Shown here piece by piece: positions 34,956 through 45,022 of a stretch of 64,000 bases of DNA (positions are counted from its first letter, which is position 1; every line of letters starts with the position of its first letter). The translations under genes and the position numbers were made by a program. Under the pieces are notes generated by a model. That model worked only from the letters and a program-made list of their open reading frames with translations. It was not told the origin of the DNA and ran no database searches. The stretch comes from Thiothrix winogradskyi (GTDB lineage: Bacteria; Pseudomonadota; Gammaproteobacteria; Thiotrichales; Thiotrichaceae): assembly GCF_021650935.1 (NCBI RefSeq), contig NZ_CP091244.1:62001-126000 (forward strand). The letters run 5' to 3'.

Positions 34956-35444
34956 TTACAGCTTGGGAGCACTGACATCTTTGTAACGGGTAGCCGAGGT
35001 GGTTTTGCCATCCTCGGTAGCGGATTTGTAGGGCAAGCCATCATCCTTACCGATATACAATTTGACTGTACCCTCACCCAATTCACCTGCCTCGCCACTG
35101 TGGTAACTCAATACATTGACATCGACACCATCAATGCTATCCGTACCTGCATCCTTGCATTCGCTCACTTTGAATGAGCCATCTTTAATCATGCCAATCG
35201 CAATTTTTTCAGCTTCGTCCAAATTCATCGGCGATTTTTCCCATTTACCATCCATATTCATGAAAAACTGCCCGTCTACTTTAATGGATTCGAGTTTTGT
35301 ACCTTCCGATTCCACCGTGGAATGCCATGCGGCTTGGGTGAGTTTGGCTTCGCTGGCTTTGAGAATGGGTTCACAGGCGGCATCCAGTGCAAAAACCGGC
35401 GGCAGCAGGGTGAATAATACGGTAGCGGCAAGTATACGTTTCAT
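34956..35444 (-). CDS. Exported protein of unknown function
   Basis: 162-residue protein, start ATG at 35444 set by AAGGAG 6 nt upstream (a TTG at 35450 would touch the ribosome site). The signal peptide MKRILAATVLFTLLPPVFA is followed by a beta-rich domain with WHSTVESEGTKLESIKVDG, FFMNMDGKWEKSP and a C-terminal LYIGKDDGLPYKS and TTSATRYKDVSAP. This recalls LolA/LppX-like lipid-binding baskets, where a conserved exported domain measures binding by hydrophobic interior strands, but the similarity is weak. It lies 43 bp downstream of the OmpA-like gene. Confidence 0.72.
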   Translation of the reverse strand: MKRILAATVLFTLLPPVFALDAACEPILKASEAKLTQAAWHSTVESEGTKLESIKVDGQFFMNMDGKWEKSPMNLDEAEKIAIGMIKDGSFKVSECKDAGTDSIDGVDVNVLSYHSGEAGELGEGTVKLYIGKDDGLPYKSATEDGKTTSATRYKDVSAPKL

Positions 35445-35487
35445 CGTCAACTCCTTAGGGTGATCAGCTTTGATTAAGTATAGGCAA

Positions 35488-36906
35488 TTATTGGCGCACC
35501 AATTCTACCCGACGGTTACGGGCGCGGCCTTCGAGGGTATCATTGGTATCACGCGGACTGGCTTCGCCATACCCTTGAGTGCTCAAACGGTTATCCGCAA
35601 TCTTGAAGCGTTCCACTAGGGCGGTTTTCACCGCTATGGCACGGCGGTTGGAGAGGTCAAGGTTAAAACTGTCGCTGGCGATGCTATCCGTATGCCCGCC
35701 GATAGCGAGCTTCCAGTCGGGGCGTTTGTTGAGTAGGTCGGCAATGATGTGTAGGGTTTCATCCGATTCCGGGCGCAGTGTGGCGCTGTTGAAGCTGAAA
35801 AAGATGTCGTAGATGTCGACTTTCTCGCCTTCTTGCAGGGCTTTTTCCAACTCGGCGGCTTTGTTGCCACTGCCTGTGCCGTTGCCACTATCTGTACCAA
35901 GACTCAGGCTACCTGCACCGTTGCCCATTGAACCCGTACCTGTGCCACCGCCACCATTGCCAGTACCCGCGCCCGTACCGCTGCCACTGTTCGCGCCGCC
36001 ACTACCTGTGGGGAAAGGTTCGGTATCGGTGTCGAATTCGCCGGATATTTCCAGCGGTTTACCCGTATTGGTCGCTATCGGCAAGTCATCGCTGCTGTGG
36101 CAGTCAAACGTAATCTGTGTGACCTGCAAACGATCCCGTTCTGACGGTGCGGGCGATGTTGCGGCGATTTCTTCCAACATTTTAGTCATCACTGGGTCGT
36201 CGGCAAACTTGGCTCTCAAGGCTTCATCTGCACCAAAACCCAGACGGAATTTGAGTATCAGTGGATTATCGGGATCATCCAGCACAAAAAACTCAGCTTT
36301 TTCCTCACCGAACAAGCCGTTGATGTGTAATGCAGGCAATTCTGCCGGTTTGCCATTCAGCAATACCGGAAAGGGAACGGGGGTTTTATCGGACAATTCC
36401 AGCGCGTACACCGAGGGCGCAAACCACCAACGATAGGGCGAATCGGGGTCAAGCACGTTTTCCGAGGTGGCACTGTAGTTGAGCGTGGTAACGATGGAAA
36501 CGTCTGCTTTGCCCGTGGTTTTCAAGCGGGTGTAGTTGTCGTGGGTCAGGCTGATAGCAACGCTGTTCGGCACAGTTTCCGGCAGAATCGGGCTGAAAAT
36601 TGCCAGATAGTAAGGTGCTTTTTGCTGGTCTGCGTGCAAGATACGGCGGGTGACGTTGGTGGCAACCAGTTCCGGTGGCTTGTCGCTGAAGGGGTCATCG
36701 ACCTCGTGTTCGCTGGAATAATGCAGGGTGATACTGGCTTCATCCAAGGCAGTAATGCGCTTGATGGATTCATAGTCGCCGCTGCTTTGGTTGATGGCAG
36801 TGACAATGTGCAAACCGGGGCATAGCGGAACGGTGGGTGTAGTGGCTGCAACACTGGCATTGCTGACGATGAGCAAAAGCGGGAGCGCAATGGGGTGGGT
36901 ATTCAT
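35488..36906 (-). CDS. OmpA-family cell-wall-binding protein with Gly-rich linker
   Basis: 472-residue exported protein. Signal peptide, then a beta-rich N-terminal domain of unknown type (about 25-290), then a Gly/Ser/Thr/Asn linker (about 300-345, made of GSGTGAGTGNGGG-like repeats), then an OmpA-like peptidoglycan-binding domain (about 360-470). The latter contains FFSFNSATLRPESDETL, GGHTDSIASD and NLDLSNRRAIAV, with the Asp and Arg that hold diaminopimelate. It probably anchors an outer-membrane or surface assembly to the wall. The fibre-like gene upstream ends 3 bp before its ATG, so the two are tightly coupled. Confidence 0.85.
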   Translation of the reverse strand: MNTHPIALPLLLIVSNASVAATTPTVPLCPGLHIVTAINQSSGDYESIKRITALDEASITLHYSSEHEVDDPFSDKPPELVATNVTRRILHADQQKAPYYLAIFSPILPETVPNSVAISLTHDNYTRLKTTGKADVSIVTTLNYSATSENVLDPDSPYRWWFAPSVYALELSDKTPVPFPVLLNGKPAELPALHINGLFGEEKAEFFVLDDPDNPLILKFRLGFGADEALRAKFADDPVMTKMLEEIAATSPAPSERDRLQVTQITFDCHSSDDLPIATNTGKPLEISGEFDTDTEPFPTGSGGANSGSGTGAGTGNGGGGTGTGSMGNGAGSLSLGTDSGNGTGSGNKAAELEKALQEGEKVDIYDIFFSFNSATLRPESDETLHIIADLLNKRPDWKLAIGGHTDSIASDSFNLDLSNRRAIAVKTALVERFKIADNRLSTQGYGEASPRDTNDTLEGRARNRRVELVRQ

Positions 36907-36909
36907 GCT

Positions 36910-38064
36910 TTAGCGTCCTATCGCACCCATGCCGGGTACACCTATACCGAGGCAGAACATGTTTTGTTTTTTGGCACGATACACGCAGGCATCGCCACCA
37001 CCTGCTTCGGCATTGTAACCAGCGGAAAAAATACCTTCCCCATCGGGTTGACGGATGGTGATATTACCACCTTCACCTGTACCCTCCTGACTTTTGGCAA
37101 GTGTGGTAATCGCTTCCCCTGCGTCGTTGTACAACACAATCATGCGTGGTTCGGAGATAAGCGCAGCGGTGTCTTTTCCACCTTTTGCCACACTGACAAC
37201 GCCCGTTTGACCGTCGCTGGATGTGCCAACGAAAGCAACGTTTTCGCCTTGAGTGTTGGCTGCCATGACAGTGCCGGAGCCGCTGGTGGTGGGGTTTGTG
37301 CCTGCGGAAACCACTACTTTGCCCGCTTCGTCATACAAGCGCAGGGCAAATTTCTTGCCGGGGCGCAAAGCCATTTCGCCCAAGGGTTGTCTGCTGTCAG
37401 CGTTACTGACGACCATACCATTGACTCCTTCTTCAGGAGAGCCAAGGGCGGTACGGACACCATTGCTGGTTAAAACGGCTTGGCTGATATTGGCATCCGC
37501 ATTGAGGTAGCCAATATTGCTTTTATTCGCGGCAACAACACGGGCAGACTCACCGTCAATCAACAGTTCCGCCATGGCTTTGCCAGGCTCACCCAGACGC
37601 AGGCTTGAAATGCCTTTGTCAGAATTAACTGTCATCAGGGTTTTGCCTGCGGCATCAATTACTTTAAACGGGGCTTGTACAGTATGACGACTGGCTTCCA
37701 GTTTTTGTTCGAGTGTATTTATCCGCGCTTCTAAGCGGGCGAGTTCTTCCATTACCTGACTTAAATTAGGTGGAGTTGGTGTGCTGCCTCCACCGTTACT
37801 GGGTGGACGATCTTTGCCTTCACGCCAGGTATTCATCTCCTCCATCCAGTTAATGATCTCGCCAAGGCTTTGGTCAATAAAGTGAACGGTATCTTCTGCA
37901 CTAAACACCTTGATACCTGACCCTGCCACTTCAACGGGAGCAAGCTGAATGTCTAATCTTTTCTGCCAATAGGTGGGCAACTCTTGCGGTGCAGCAAATG
38001 CCAATGTTGCCCACGGCAACAGTATGAAAAAGACAGTTAAACGCAAGCGAAACAAAATAGACAT
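36910..38064 (-). CDS. Exported fibre-like protein of unknown function
   Basis: 384-residue protein; start ATG 38064 chosen on GGAGAG 5 nt upstream (a GTG at 38082 is possible). Signal peptide MSILFRLRLTVFFILLPWATLAFA. A helical segment with heptad spacing (EELARLEARINTLEQKLE, about residues 105-125) is followed by a long array of short beta units such as AGKTLMTVNSDKG, GKAMAELLIDGESA, GKKFALRLYDEAGKVVVSAG and PRMIVLYNDAGEAITTL. Coiled coil plus repeating beta units is the layout of trimeric fibres and phage tail spikes. The C-terminus has two cysteines and ends GVPGMGAIGR. Family not recognised. Confidence 0.75.
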   Translation of the reverse strand: MSILFRLRLTVFFILLPWATLAFAAPQELPTYWQKRLDIQLAPVEVAGSGIKVFSAEDTVHFIDQSLGEIINWMEEMNTWREGKDRPPSNGGGSTPTPPNLSQVMEELARLEARINTLEQKLEASRHTVQAPFKVIDAAGKTLMTVNSDKGISSLRLGEPGKAMAELLIDGESARVVAANKSNIGYLNADANISQAVLTSNGVRTALGSPEEGVNGMVVSNADSRQPLGEMALRPGKKFALRLYDEAGKVVVSAGTNPTTSGSGTVMAANTQGENVAFVGTSSDGQTGVVSVAKGGKDTAALISEPRMIVLYNDAGEAITTLAKSQEGTGEGGNITIRQPDGEGIFSAGYNAEAGGGDACVYRAKKQNMFCLGIGVPGMGAIGR

Positions 38065-38109
38065 TAACTCTCTCCTCTGCACTATTAACGTATAACGTAA
38101 GCCACTGCT

Positions 38110-38892
38110 TTATTTAATAGGAATTGAATAACAGCCACCCAACTCTGTGTCCCGTGCAGCAGTTTCTGCTTTCAGCATATCGGCATTCGCCTTATTATCC
38201 ACACACCACCCGTAATGACTGTCACGGTTTCCTTGCCAGCGTGCATTAGGACCTAATTTGCAATCCAGTTGATTAGCTTTTTCAAACGCCACTTTTTTCT
38301 CGAACTGGGCAACCGCTCCATCAGCATACTCACCACACAGTTTTTCAATCATCGTTACAGGTGGAATCGTCGGCAAGGGAGATGTGTATGCAACCATTTC
38401 CCAGCGTACATTGGGCTGATCCACGCATTCCCACCCCGTGATAGGGTCGCCGTTGTTCAGTGTTGCCCCCTGCTGATGCAAGCAGTATCCATTGGAGGAC
38501 TGAAGTTTGATGAATTTCCCTTCACTAGGTAATTGCAGCCAAGTTTGGGTTGGCTTGCCATCGTAAGTACACGTTTCCTGAATGAGCGGTATATCGTTCA
38601 CCCTCTCCGGTGTTTTCAATGCCAAACATTTACCACTATGCTGGAAACGCAGAGAAAAATAACCGCTACCCAGTGGCATTTTTTCAAGCCTTACATTCGG
38701 TTGATCGACGCAATCCCATTGCGTGACTGCGCCCCCGTCGGCTTGGGATGCGCCGTGTTGATGGGCGCATTTACCGCTGTGTTGTGCCTTTAAATAAAAC
38801 GTTCCTTCCGGGGTAGGGTCTGCCATAACGCTTGCTGTCAAACCAAGCATAGCTATCGACATGGATACAAGGCAGGCATTCATTCTGTTCAT
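38110..38892 (-). CDS. Exported ricin-type beta-trefoil lectin
   Basis: 260-residue protein; ATG 38892 has GAGGA 7 nt upstream. Signal peptide ends SVMA. Residues about 25-165 form a ricin B-like trefoil: repeats GKCAHQHGASQADGGAVTQW, GKCLALKTPERVND and NGYCLHQQGATLNNGDPITG each end in Q/G-W type motifs (TQWDC, TQTWLQ, TGWECVDQPNVRW). A Cys-rich C-terminal part (about 185-260) of unknown fold follows. It probably binds sugars at the cell surface or outside. It is the first gene of the minus-strand exported cluster, 45 bp before the fibre-like gene. Confidence 0.83.
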   Translation of the reverse strand: MNRMNACLVSMSIAMLGLTASVMADPTPEGTFYLKAQHSGKCAHQHGASQADGGAVTQWDCVDQPNVRLEKMPLGSGYFSLRFQHSGKCLALKTPERVNDIPLIQETCTYDGKPTQTWLQLPSEGKFIKLQSSNGYCLHQQGATLNNGDPITGWECVDQPNVRWEMVAYTSPLPTIPPVTMIEKLCGEYADGAVAQFEKKVAFEKANQLDCKLGPNARWQGNRDSHYGWCVDNKANADMLKAETAARDTELGGCYSIPIK

Positions 38893-39005
38893 GACATCAT
38901 CCTCGCAAATGATTTTAAGATGCCAATATAGTACCAAAATATCCTGTTTGCAACCCCTCTTATTCCCCCTACACTGCGCTCAATCAAATTGCGAAGGAAC
39001 ACTGT

Positions 39006-39950
39006 ATGGGTGTATTTGTATTGGGTAGCTACATCAATGCCAACAGTATGACAGTCAAGCAATTGCCCACAGCGGGGGCATCGGTACAGGCTGAAAACTT
39101 ATGGACAGAACACGGCGGTAAAGGGCTGAATCTGGCCGTGGGAATGCACCGTTTAGGCTTACTAACACATACACTGCTTGCCGTGGGAGATGATGCCGCC
39201 GGGGATTCGCTGTTAACACGGTTACAGGTCGAAGGCATGAATACACAAGGGATTGTGCGTAGCACAGTTCCCTCTGGTTTTGGTATCGGTTTGGTAGCGG
39301 CTGATGGCAACAACATTATCGTGGTCTATCCGGGAGCTAATGCACAACTGAATACACATCACGTACAAGCAGCCAGCAGTATCCTGCGTGACTGCCAACT
39401 GGTTTGCGCCCAATTTGAAATCCCCGATGCCCCAATATTGGAAGCCTTCCAGCAAGCACGGCAACACGGCATTAAAACCTTACTGAATCCCTCCCCTTGG
39501 CGCGTTCCTGACCCGGCAATATTGGCACTGACCGATATGTTGGTACTCAACGAAACCGAAGCAGCGGCTTGTTTTGGCATTGAAGACGCGCCGACCTTAT
39601 CGCCTGCCCAATGGTTACGCTTATTGCCGACATTGGCCTGGCAGGGGCAATTATTGGTGGTGACATTAGCAGAGCGCGGCTGTATTGCGTTCTCGTGTGG
39701 GCAGCCAGCCATTCATGAACCGGCATGGACTGTTACCCCCGCTGACCCCACCGGAGCAGGCGACGCATTTACTGCGGGGCTGGTATATGCGCTGCTACAC
39801 CACTATCCGCTGCCAAATGCCTTATGTTTTGCGAATGCCTGTGGGGCAATGGTGGCATCCCAACCGGGCGTATTGCCTGCATTGCCGCAGGTTGCCGCCG
39901 TGCAGGTGTTTATGGCTGGGCAGGAGCGGGCGGACTCATTTTCAAAGTAA
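39006..39950 (+). CDS. PfkB-family carbohydrate kinase (ribokinase-like)
   Basis: 314-residue sugar or nucleoside kinase. The N-terminal glycine block HGGKGLNLAVGMHRLG and the C-terminal PfkB signature ADPTGAGDAFTAGLVYALL with catalytic Asp near residue 251 are both intact; NPSPWRVP and LNETEAAACFG also fit ribokinases. AAGGA precedes the ATG. Substrate is not clear from sequence. The neighbouring convergent GntR/UTRA regulator, whose family senses phosphorylated sugars, overlaps its 3' end by 41 bp, which suggests a shared sugar pathway. Confidence 0.88.
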   Translation: MGVFVLGSYINANSMTVKQLPTAGASVQAENLWTEHGGKGLNLAVGMHRLGLLTHTLLAVGDDAAGDSLLTRLQVEGMNTQGIVRSTVPSGFGIGLVAADGNNIIVVYPGANAQLNTHHVQAASSILRDCQLVCAQFEIPDAPILEAFQQARQHGIKTLLNPSPWRVPDPAILALTDMLVLNETEAAACFGIEDAPTLSPAQWLRLLPTLAWQGQLLVVTLAERGCIAFSCGQPAIHEPAWTVTPADPTGAGDAFTAGLVYALLHHYPLPNALCFANACGAMVASQPGVLPALPQVAAVQVFMAGQERADSFSK

Positions 39951-40734
39951 TCCGGTAAGTATACGCATCGCCACGGAATGTCCCCTCGACGTATTCCACC
40001 ATTTGCCCGCTAGTGGCGTAAGTTTTACGCTTCAGTAACAAGCATGGTCCTGGTTCGGCAAAGCCAAACGCCGTCATTTCATCGGCATTGCTCATCGCCG
40101 CTTCAATGGTTTGCTCACCATCCGCCAAGGTCACACCACAGTGCTGTTGCAGGAATTGGTAAGCCGAACCGACCACATCCCAATCTGCCAATGCGGGGGC
40201 AAGTGTCAAGTCATACCAAGCTACTTCACGGGTCATCGGCACACCATCGCCCAGACGCAAACGCACCAACTTGAGAAAACGTGCAGTGGAAGGACGGTTG
40301 AAAATCGAAGCAATAGTGCGATCACAAACAATCTGGCGTTCCAGCAATTGAGTAGAAGGCTCCACCCCGATTTCGAGCATTTCCTCGGTAAAGCCTTTGA
40401 GCTTGCCAATTTCCGGGTTGATACGTGGTGGCGATTTAACAATTACCCCCGCCCGCCCATGCGTACTAATGAAATCCTGCTCACGCAACTCATCGTAACA
40501 GCGCCGAATCGTGGTACGACTTAACCGCAGTGCTTCCGCCAAGGTTCGTTCAGAGGGCAAACTATAGCCTTCCCCCAACTCCCCCGCTTGGATCATCTGG
40601 ATAATTTGGCGTTGTAATTGCCGATACATGGGTTCCGCGATCCCGGTATCCGGCTTCAAACGCTGAATGAACGCAGCACTATCATTGACCGCATTCAGCG
40701 TGGTATCAACTTCTCGGAAAGCAACTGAACTCAT
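39910..40734 (-). CDS. GntR/UTRA transcription regulator
   Basis: 274-residue regulator. After about 30 extra residues comes a GntR winged helix (PMYRQLQRQIIQMIQAGEL, LPSERTLAEALRLSRTTIRR, about residues 35-100), then a UTRA effector domain (about 120-265) ending VEGTFRGDAYTYRITLKM, as in HutC/FarR proteins. UTRA domains bind small sugar phosphates or related ligands. The last 41 bp run antisense through the 3' end of the PfkB gene. AACCATA repeats lie just upstream (about 40770-40790) and could be operator sites, including for autoregulation. Confidence 0.9.
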   Translation of the reverse strand: MSSVAFREVDTTLNAVNDSAAFIQRLKPDTGIAEPMYRQLQRQIIQMIQAGELGEGYSLPSERTLAEALRLSRTTIRRCYDELREQDFISTHGRAGVIVKSPPRINPEIGKLKGFTEEMLEIGVEPSTQLLERQIVCDRTIASIFNRPSTARFLKLVRLRLGDGVPMTREVAWYDLTLAPALADWDVVGSAYQFLQQHCGVTLADGEQTIEAAMSNADEMTAFGFAEPGPCLLLKRKTYATSGQMVEYVEGTFRGDAYTYRITLKMSPPAPAQP

Positions 40735-40916
40735 AAGCGTTTATTTAACCTTTACACTGAACCCATGTGATAACCATACCATAAAAAACCATATTTTCGG
40801 CTCACTCTACCATTTACTTGCAGCAATCAGACGCTAAAACCGTAAATTCATTAGAAAATTACTATATTGTCAGTATAATCGCGCCTTTCCATGAATACTT
40901 ATTGAGTACCTTAGCT

Positions 40917-42758
<1,842 letters not shown>

Positions 42759-42769
42759 GCCAAACAGCG

Positions 42770-42796
42770 AAAAGGGGTCAATCAAGACCCCTTTTT
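42770..42796 (+). terminator. Intrinsic terminator of typA
   Basis: Stem AAAAGGGGTC / GACCCCTTTT with loop AATCAA and a T-run, 11 bp after the typA stop. Confidence 0.9.
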
Positions 42797-42826
42797 CCAT
42801 TTAACCTTGAGAGAAAGGGCTTTATT

Positions 42827-42997
42827 ATGAAAAAAACGTTATTACTGACCGTATTACTCAGCAGCGTGCTCTTGCAGGGCTGCGCCGTGCAAATGGCAAG
42901 TTCTGCTGTGGGCGTCGTGGCTGGCACGGCCATTGGGGTGGCGAAAGTGCCTTTCCAAGTCGGTGGTGCTGTCGTTGATGTGGTCAGCGGCGACTAA
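42827..42997 (+). CDS. Tiny lipoprotein, 56 residues
   Basis: Starts at ATG 42827 after AAAGGG. It reads MKKTLLLTVLLSSVLLQGCA, then a hydrophobic Gly/Ala/Val-rich segment (SSAVGVVAGTAIGVAKVPF) and ends VVDVVSGD. The lipobox LQGC puts the lipidated Cys at residue 19. The form fits the small NF038104-type lipoproteins. The hydrophobic stretch after the Cys could insert in the membrane. It is convergent with folE, 3 bp from its stop. Function unknown; below usual ORF-length cut-offs. Confidence 0.8.
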   Translation: MKKTLLLTVLLSSVLLQGCAVQMASSAVGVVAGTAIGVAKVPFQVGGAVVDVVSGD

Positions 42998-43000
42998 ACC

Positions 43001-43552
43001 TTACCCCTTGATCAGTTGCAGGAATTCCTGCCGCGTGCGGCTATTCTCGCGGAACTCCCCTAACATCATCGACGTTACCGTGGAGGATTGCTGTTTTTGC
43101 ACGCCGCGCATCATCATGCAGAAATGCTGGGCTTCCAGCACCACACCAACGCCTGCCGCGCCGGTCACTTGCTGAATCGCGTCGGCAATCTGCTTGGTCA
43201 TGTTTTCCTGAATCTGCAAACGTCTGGCGTACATATCGGTAATGCGGGCAATCTTCGATAGCCCCAGCACCTTACCCTTGGGCAAGTACGCAATATGCGC
43301 CTTGCCGACAAAGGGCAGCATATGGTGTTCGCACAAGGAATAAAATTCGATGTCTTTCACCACCACCATTTCGTCATTATCAGAATCGAAAACCGCGCCA
43401 TTCACGATGGTTTCCAGCGATTGTTGGTAGCCTTGGGTCAAAAAACCGAAGGCTTTGGCAGCGCGTTCCGGGGTTTTTTGCAACCCGTCGCGGGTAATAT
43501 CTTCACCGATGCTGGTAATCAGCTCGGCGTAGAGTTGGCTGGCGTCTGTCAT
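43001..43552 (-). CDS. folE: GTP cyclohydrolase I
   Basis: First enzyme of tetrahydrofolate synthesis, 183 residues; converts GTP to dihydroneopterin triphosphate. Start ATG 43552 (MTDASQLYAELITSIG) has AGGA 8 nt upstream; the frame is open further but without similarity. The zinc site is complete: SLCEHHMLPFVGKAHIAYLP with Cys and two His, and EAQHFCMMMRGV with the second Cys. A complete zinc set places it in the canonical FolE1 group. It stands alone. Confidence 0.96.
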   Translation of the reverse strand: MTDASQLYAELITSIGEDITRDGLQKTPERAAKAFGFLTQGYQQSLETIVNGAVFDSDNDEMVVVKDIEFYSLCEHHMLPFVGKAHIAYLPKGKVLGLSKIARITDMYARRLQIQENMTKQIADAIQQVTGAAGVGVVLEAQHFCMMMRGVQKQQSSTVTSMMLGEFRENSRTRQEFLQLIKG

Positions 43553-43723
43553 TGTTATTGTCCTGCTGGGTAGTTTACATATGACAGCAACGTTAAGCTG
43601 ATTACCCACCGATGACAAGTAAGACGGAAAAAACTAGTACATATTGATGCTCACCTCATAAACCCCACCAACAACCAAAAACTCCCCCTCCCCCCGATAC
43701 AGCGTCAGGTGCGACTGTAGCGA

Positions 43724-43896
43724 ATGCAACAAAGCCAGTGCGTACTGACGTCCGGCAAGGTGATTGCGCTGTACGGGCTGGGCGATCAGGAAAGCTGGTG
43801 TTGGATCAGCAGTCACAGAGTTTGCTGACCGAGGCGCGGTTGAGTGCATGGATTGAGGCGATTAAACCGGCGTTATTGGCGAAATTGGTTGGATAA
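43724..43896 (+). pseudogene. Flavodoxin gene remnant
   Basis: Two frames carry pieces of a long-chain flavodoxin. The first (from 43724) gives SGKVIALYGLGDQESW, matching the loop where flavodoxins have SGK.VALFGLGDQ. The second, shifted by one frame near 43793, gives KLVLDQQSQSLLTEARLSAW and then IEAIKP, matching the C-terminal GLALDEDNQ.ELT..R...W segment. About 55 residues between them are missing, as is the FMN-binding N-terminus (an in-frame stop precedes 43724). So this is the end of a flavodoxin gene with an internal deletion. Confidence 0.68.
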
Positions 43897-44368
43897 CTCT
43901 CCCATAGGGGCTGCAAACCAACCTGTGTCACGCCCCATAACCGACTTTATCCCGCGTCGTTAGGGCGATTAGATTGGATTTGCCTAAGTTCAGTTTTGCC
44001 AGCACCTTTTGCGCTAAAGAATCGCCCAATGGCGGTGAGTAGGCGTTGTAACAGGCAGCACATCCCCTTGAATACAAACGTAATGACGCAAACCTAATCG
44101 TCGGGTATGAGTAGCGCAAGCGACCCTACGCACCCATTGCATTTATAGGCGCATTATTATAAAATGATCCTACGCGGCTGGCACTGTATCCGGCTTTCCT
44201 GATGTAGTGGCTGCCGCACTCGTGGCAGACGATTTTTCATGCAGAGATTGTACAGTGTTTATCAGGTCTGAACCACTACCCAGCATACTATCGGTGGGTA
44301 TCGCTTGCGCTTCTCTCACCCTACGCCTAAACTAACGTTATTACATTCGTACTAACGGAAGCTCATCC
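43897..44368. other. Gene-free interval upstream of the AbrB-Doc pair
   Basis: 472 bp with no gene I can support. Short open frames on the minus strand (for example 43928-44119) have no recognisable family. Related strings AGCGCAAGCGACCCTACGC (about 44114) and, inverted in part, TCGCTTGCGCTTC (about 44301) hint at old repeat sequence. The AbrB gene promoter must lie near the right end. Confidence 0.4.
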
Positions 44369-44593
44369 ATGCTACAAGTCAAACTCACCGCCATCGGCAA
44401 TTCTGTTGGCATTGTTCTTCCCAAAGAAGCACTGGCAAAGCTGAAAGTAGGAAAAGGCGACAGCCTGTATCTGGTAGAAAGCCCGGAAGGTTTCACCCTG
44501 ACACCCTATCAGCAGGATTTCGATGACCAAATGCAGGCTGCTGAAAAGGTGCTGAAGAAATACCGCAATGCCTTCCGTGAGTTAGCAAAATGA
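44369..44593 (+). CDS. AbrB/MazE-type antitoxin
   Basis: 74-residue swapped-hairpin DNA-binding protein: MLQVKLTAIGNSVGIVLPKE is the standard AbrB/SpoVT start, with KVGKGDSLYLVES following. The C-terminal helix (about 50-74) is the likely toxin-neutralising part. GGAAG precedes the ATG. The toxin gene starts inside its stop codon (ATGA), typical of a toxin-antitoxin operon in which the pair represses its own promoter. Confidence 0.9.
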   Translation: MLQVKLTAIGNSVGIVLPKEALAKLKVGKGDSLYLVESPEGFTLTPYQQDFDDQMQAAEKVLKKYRNAFRELAK

Positions 44594-44982
44594 CTGAACC
44601 GAGATGGGTGCTGGAAGATGTCACGTTAGCTGTGCATCAGATGTTGCTGGCAGAACATGGCGGTAGTCCGGGCATTCGTGACAAGTCGCTGCTGGATTCT
44701 GCCCTCGCACGACCCAAGCAACGCTTAGCTTACAAACCTGATTCAACGCTGTTTGAGCTTGCCGCTTCCTACAGCTTTGGCATTGCCAAAAATCATCCGT
44801 TCATTGATGGCAACAAGCGGGTAGCCTTGGCAGTCGGAGCAGTTTTTCTGGAACTCAACGGTTTTGAGCTGGATGCTCCCGAACCCGAAGCGGTCATTAT
44901 GTTTGAGCAATTAGCGGCTGGAAATATTGCAGAGGCAGAACTTGCCGACTGGTTTAAAAAGTCCTGCCTACAGATACCGTGA
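44590..44982 (+). CDS. Doc-type (Fic fold) toxin
   Basis: 130-residue death-on-curing family toxin. The catalytic motif HPFIDGNKRVA near residues 68-78 matches HxFx(D/N)(A/G)NKR. Doc phosphorylates elongation factor Tu and stops translation. Other Doc features are the start WVLEDVTLAVHQMLLAEHGG and GIRDKSLLDSALARP. It pairs with an AbrB-type antitoxin instead of Phd, a known alternative combination. All catalytic residues are intact, so the pair looks active. Confidence 0.92.
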   Translation: MTEPRWVLEDVTLAVHQMLLAEHGGSPGIRDKSLLDSALARPKQRLAYKPDSTLFELAASYSFGIAKNHPFIDGNKRVALAVGAVFLELNGFELDAPEPEAVIMFEQLAAGNIAEAELADWFKKSCLQIP

Positions 44983-45022
44983 GGGTCGTAGGAATCACAA
45001 CGATGGAGACTGGCTAATTGTA

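Noticed and set aside
35813..36436. 207-codon plus-strand frame opposite the OmpA-like gene
   Set aside because: The Pro/Val repeats are just the complement of the Gly/Thr/Ser linker; no start signal.
40818..40916. 33-residue N-terminal extension of TypA
   Set aside because: Family N-termini align at the GTG at 40917; the extension has promoter-like AT-rich sequence.
43634..43849. 71-codon minus-strand frame near folE
   Set aside because: No family pattern; it is antisense to the better-supported flavodoxin remnant.
43928..44119. 63-codon minus-strand frame in the gap before the AbrB gene
   Set aside because: No ribosome site or recognisable domain; probably chance or old repeat sequence.
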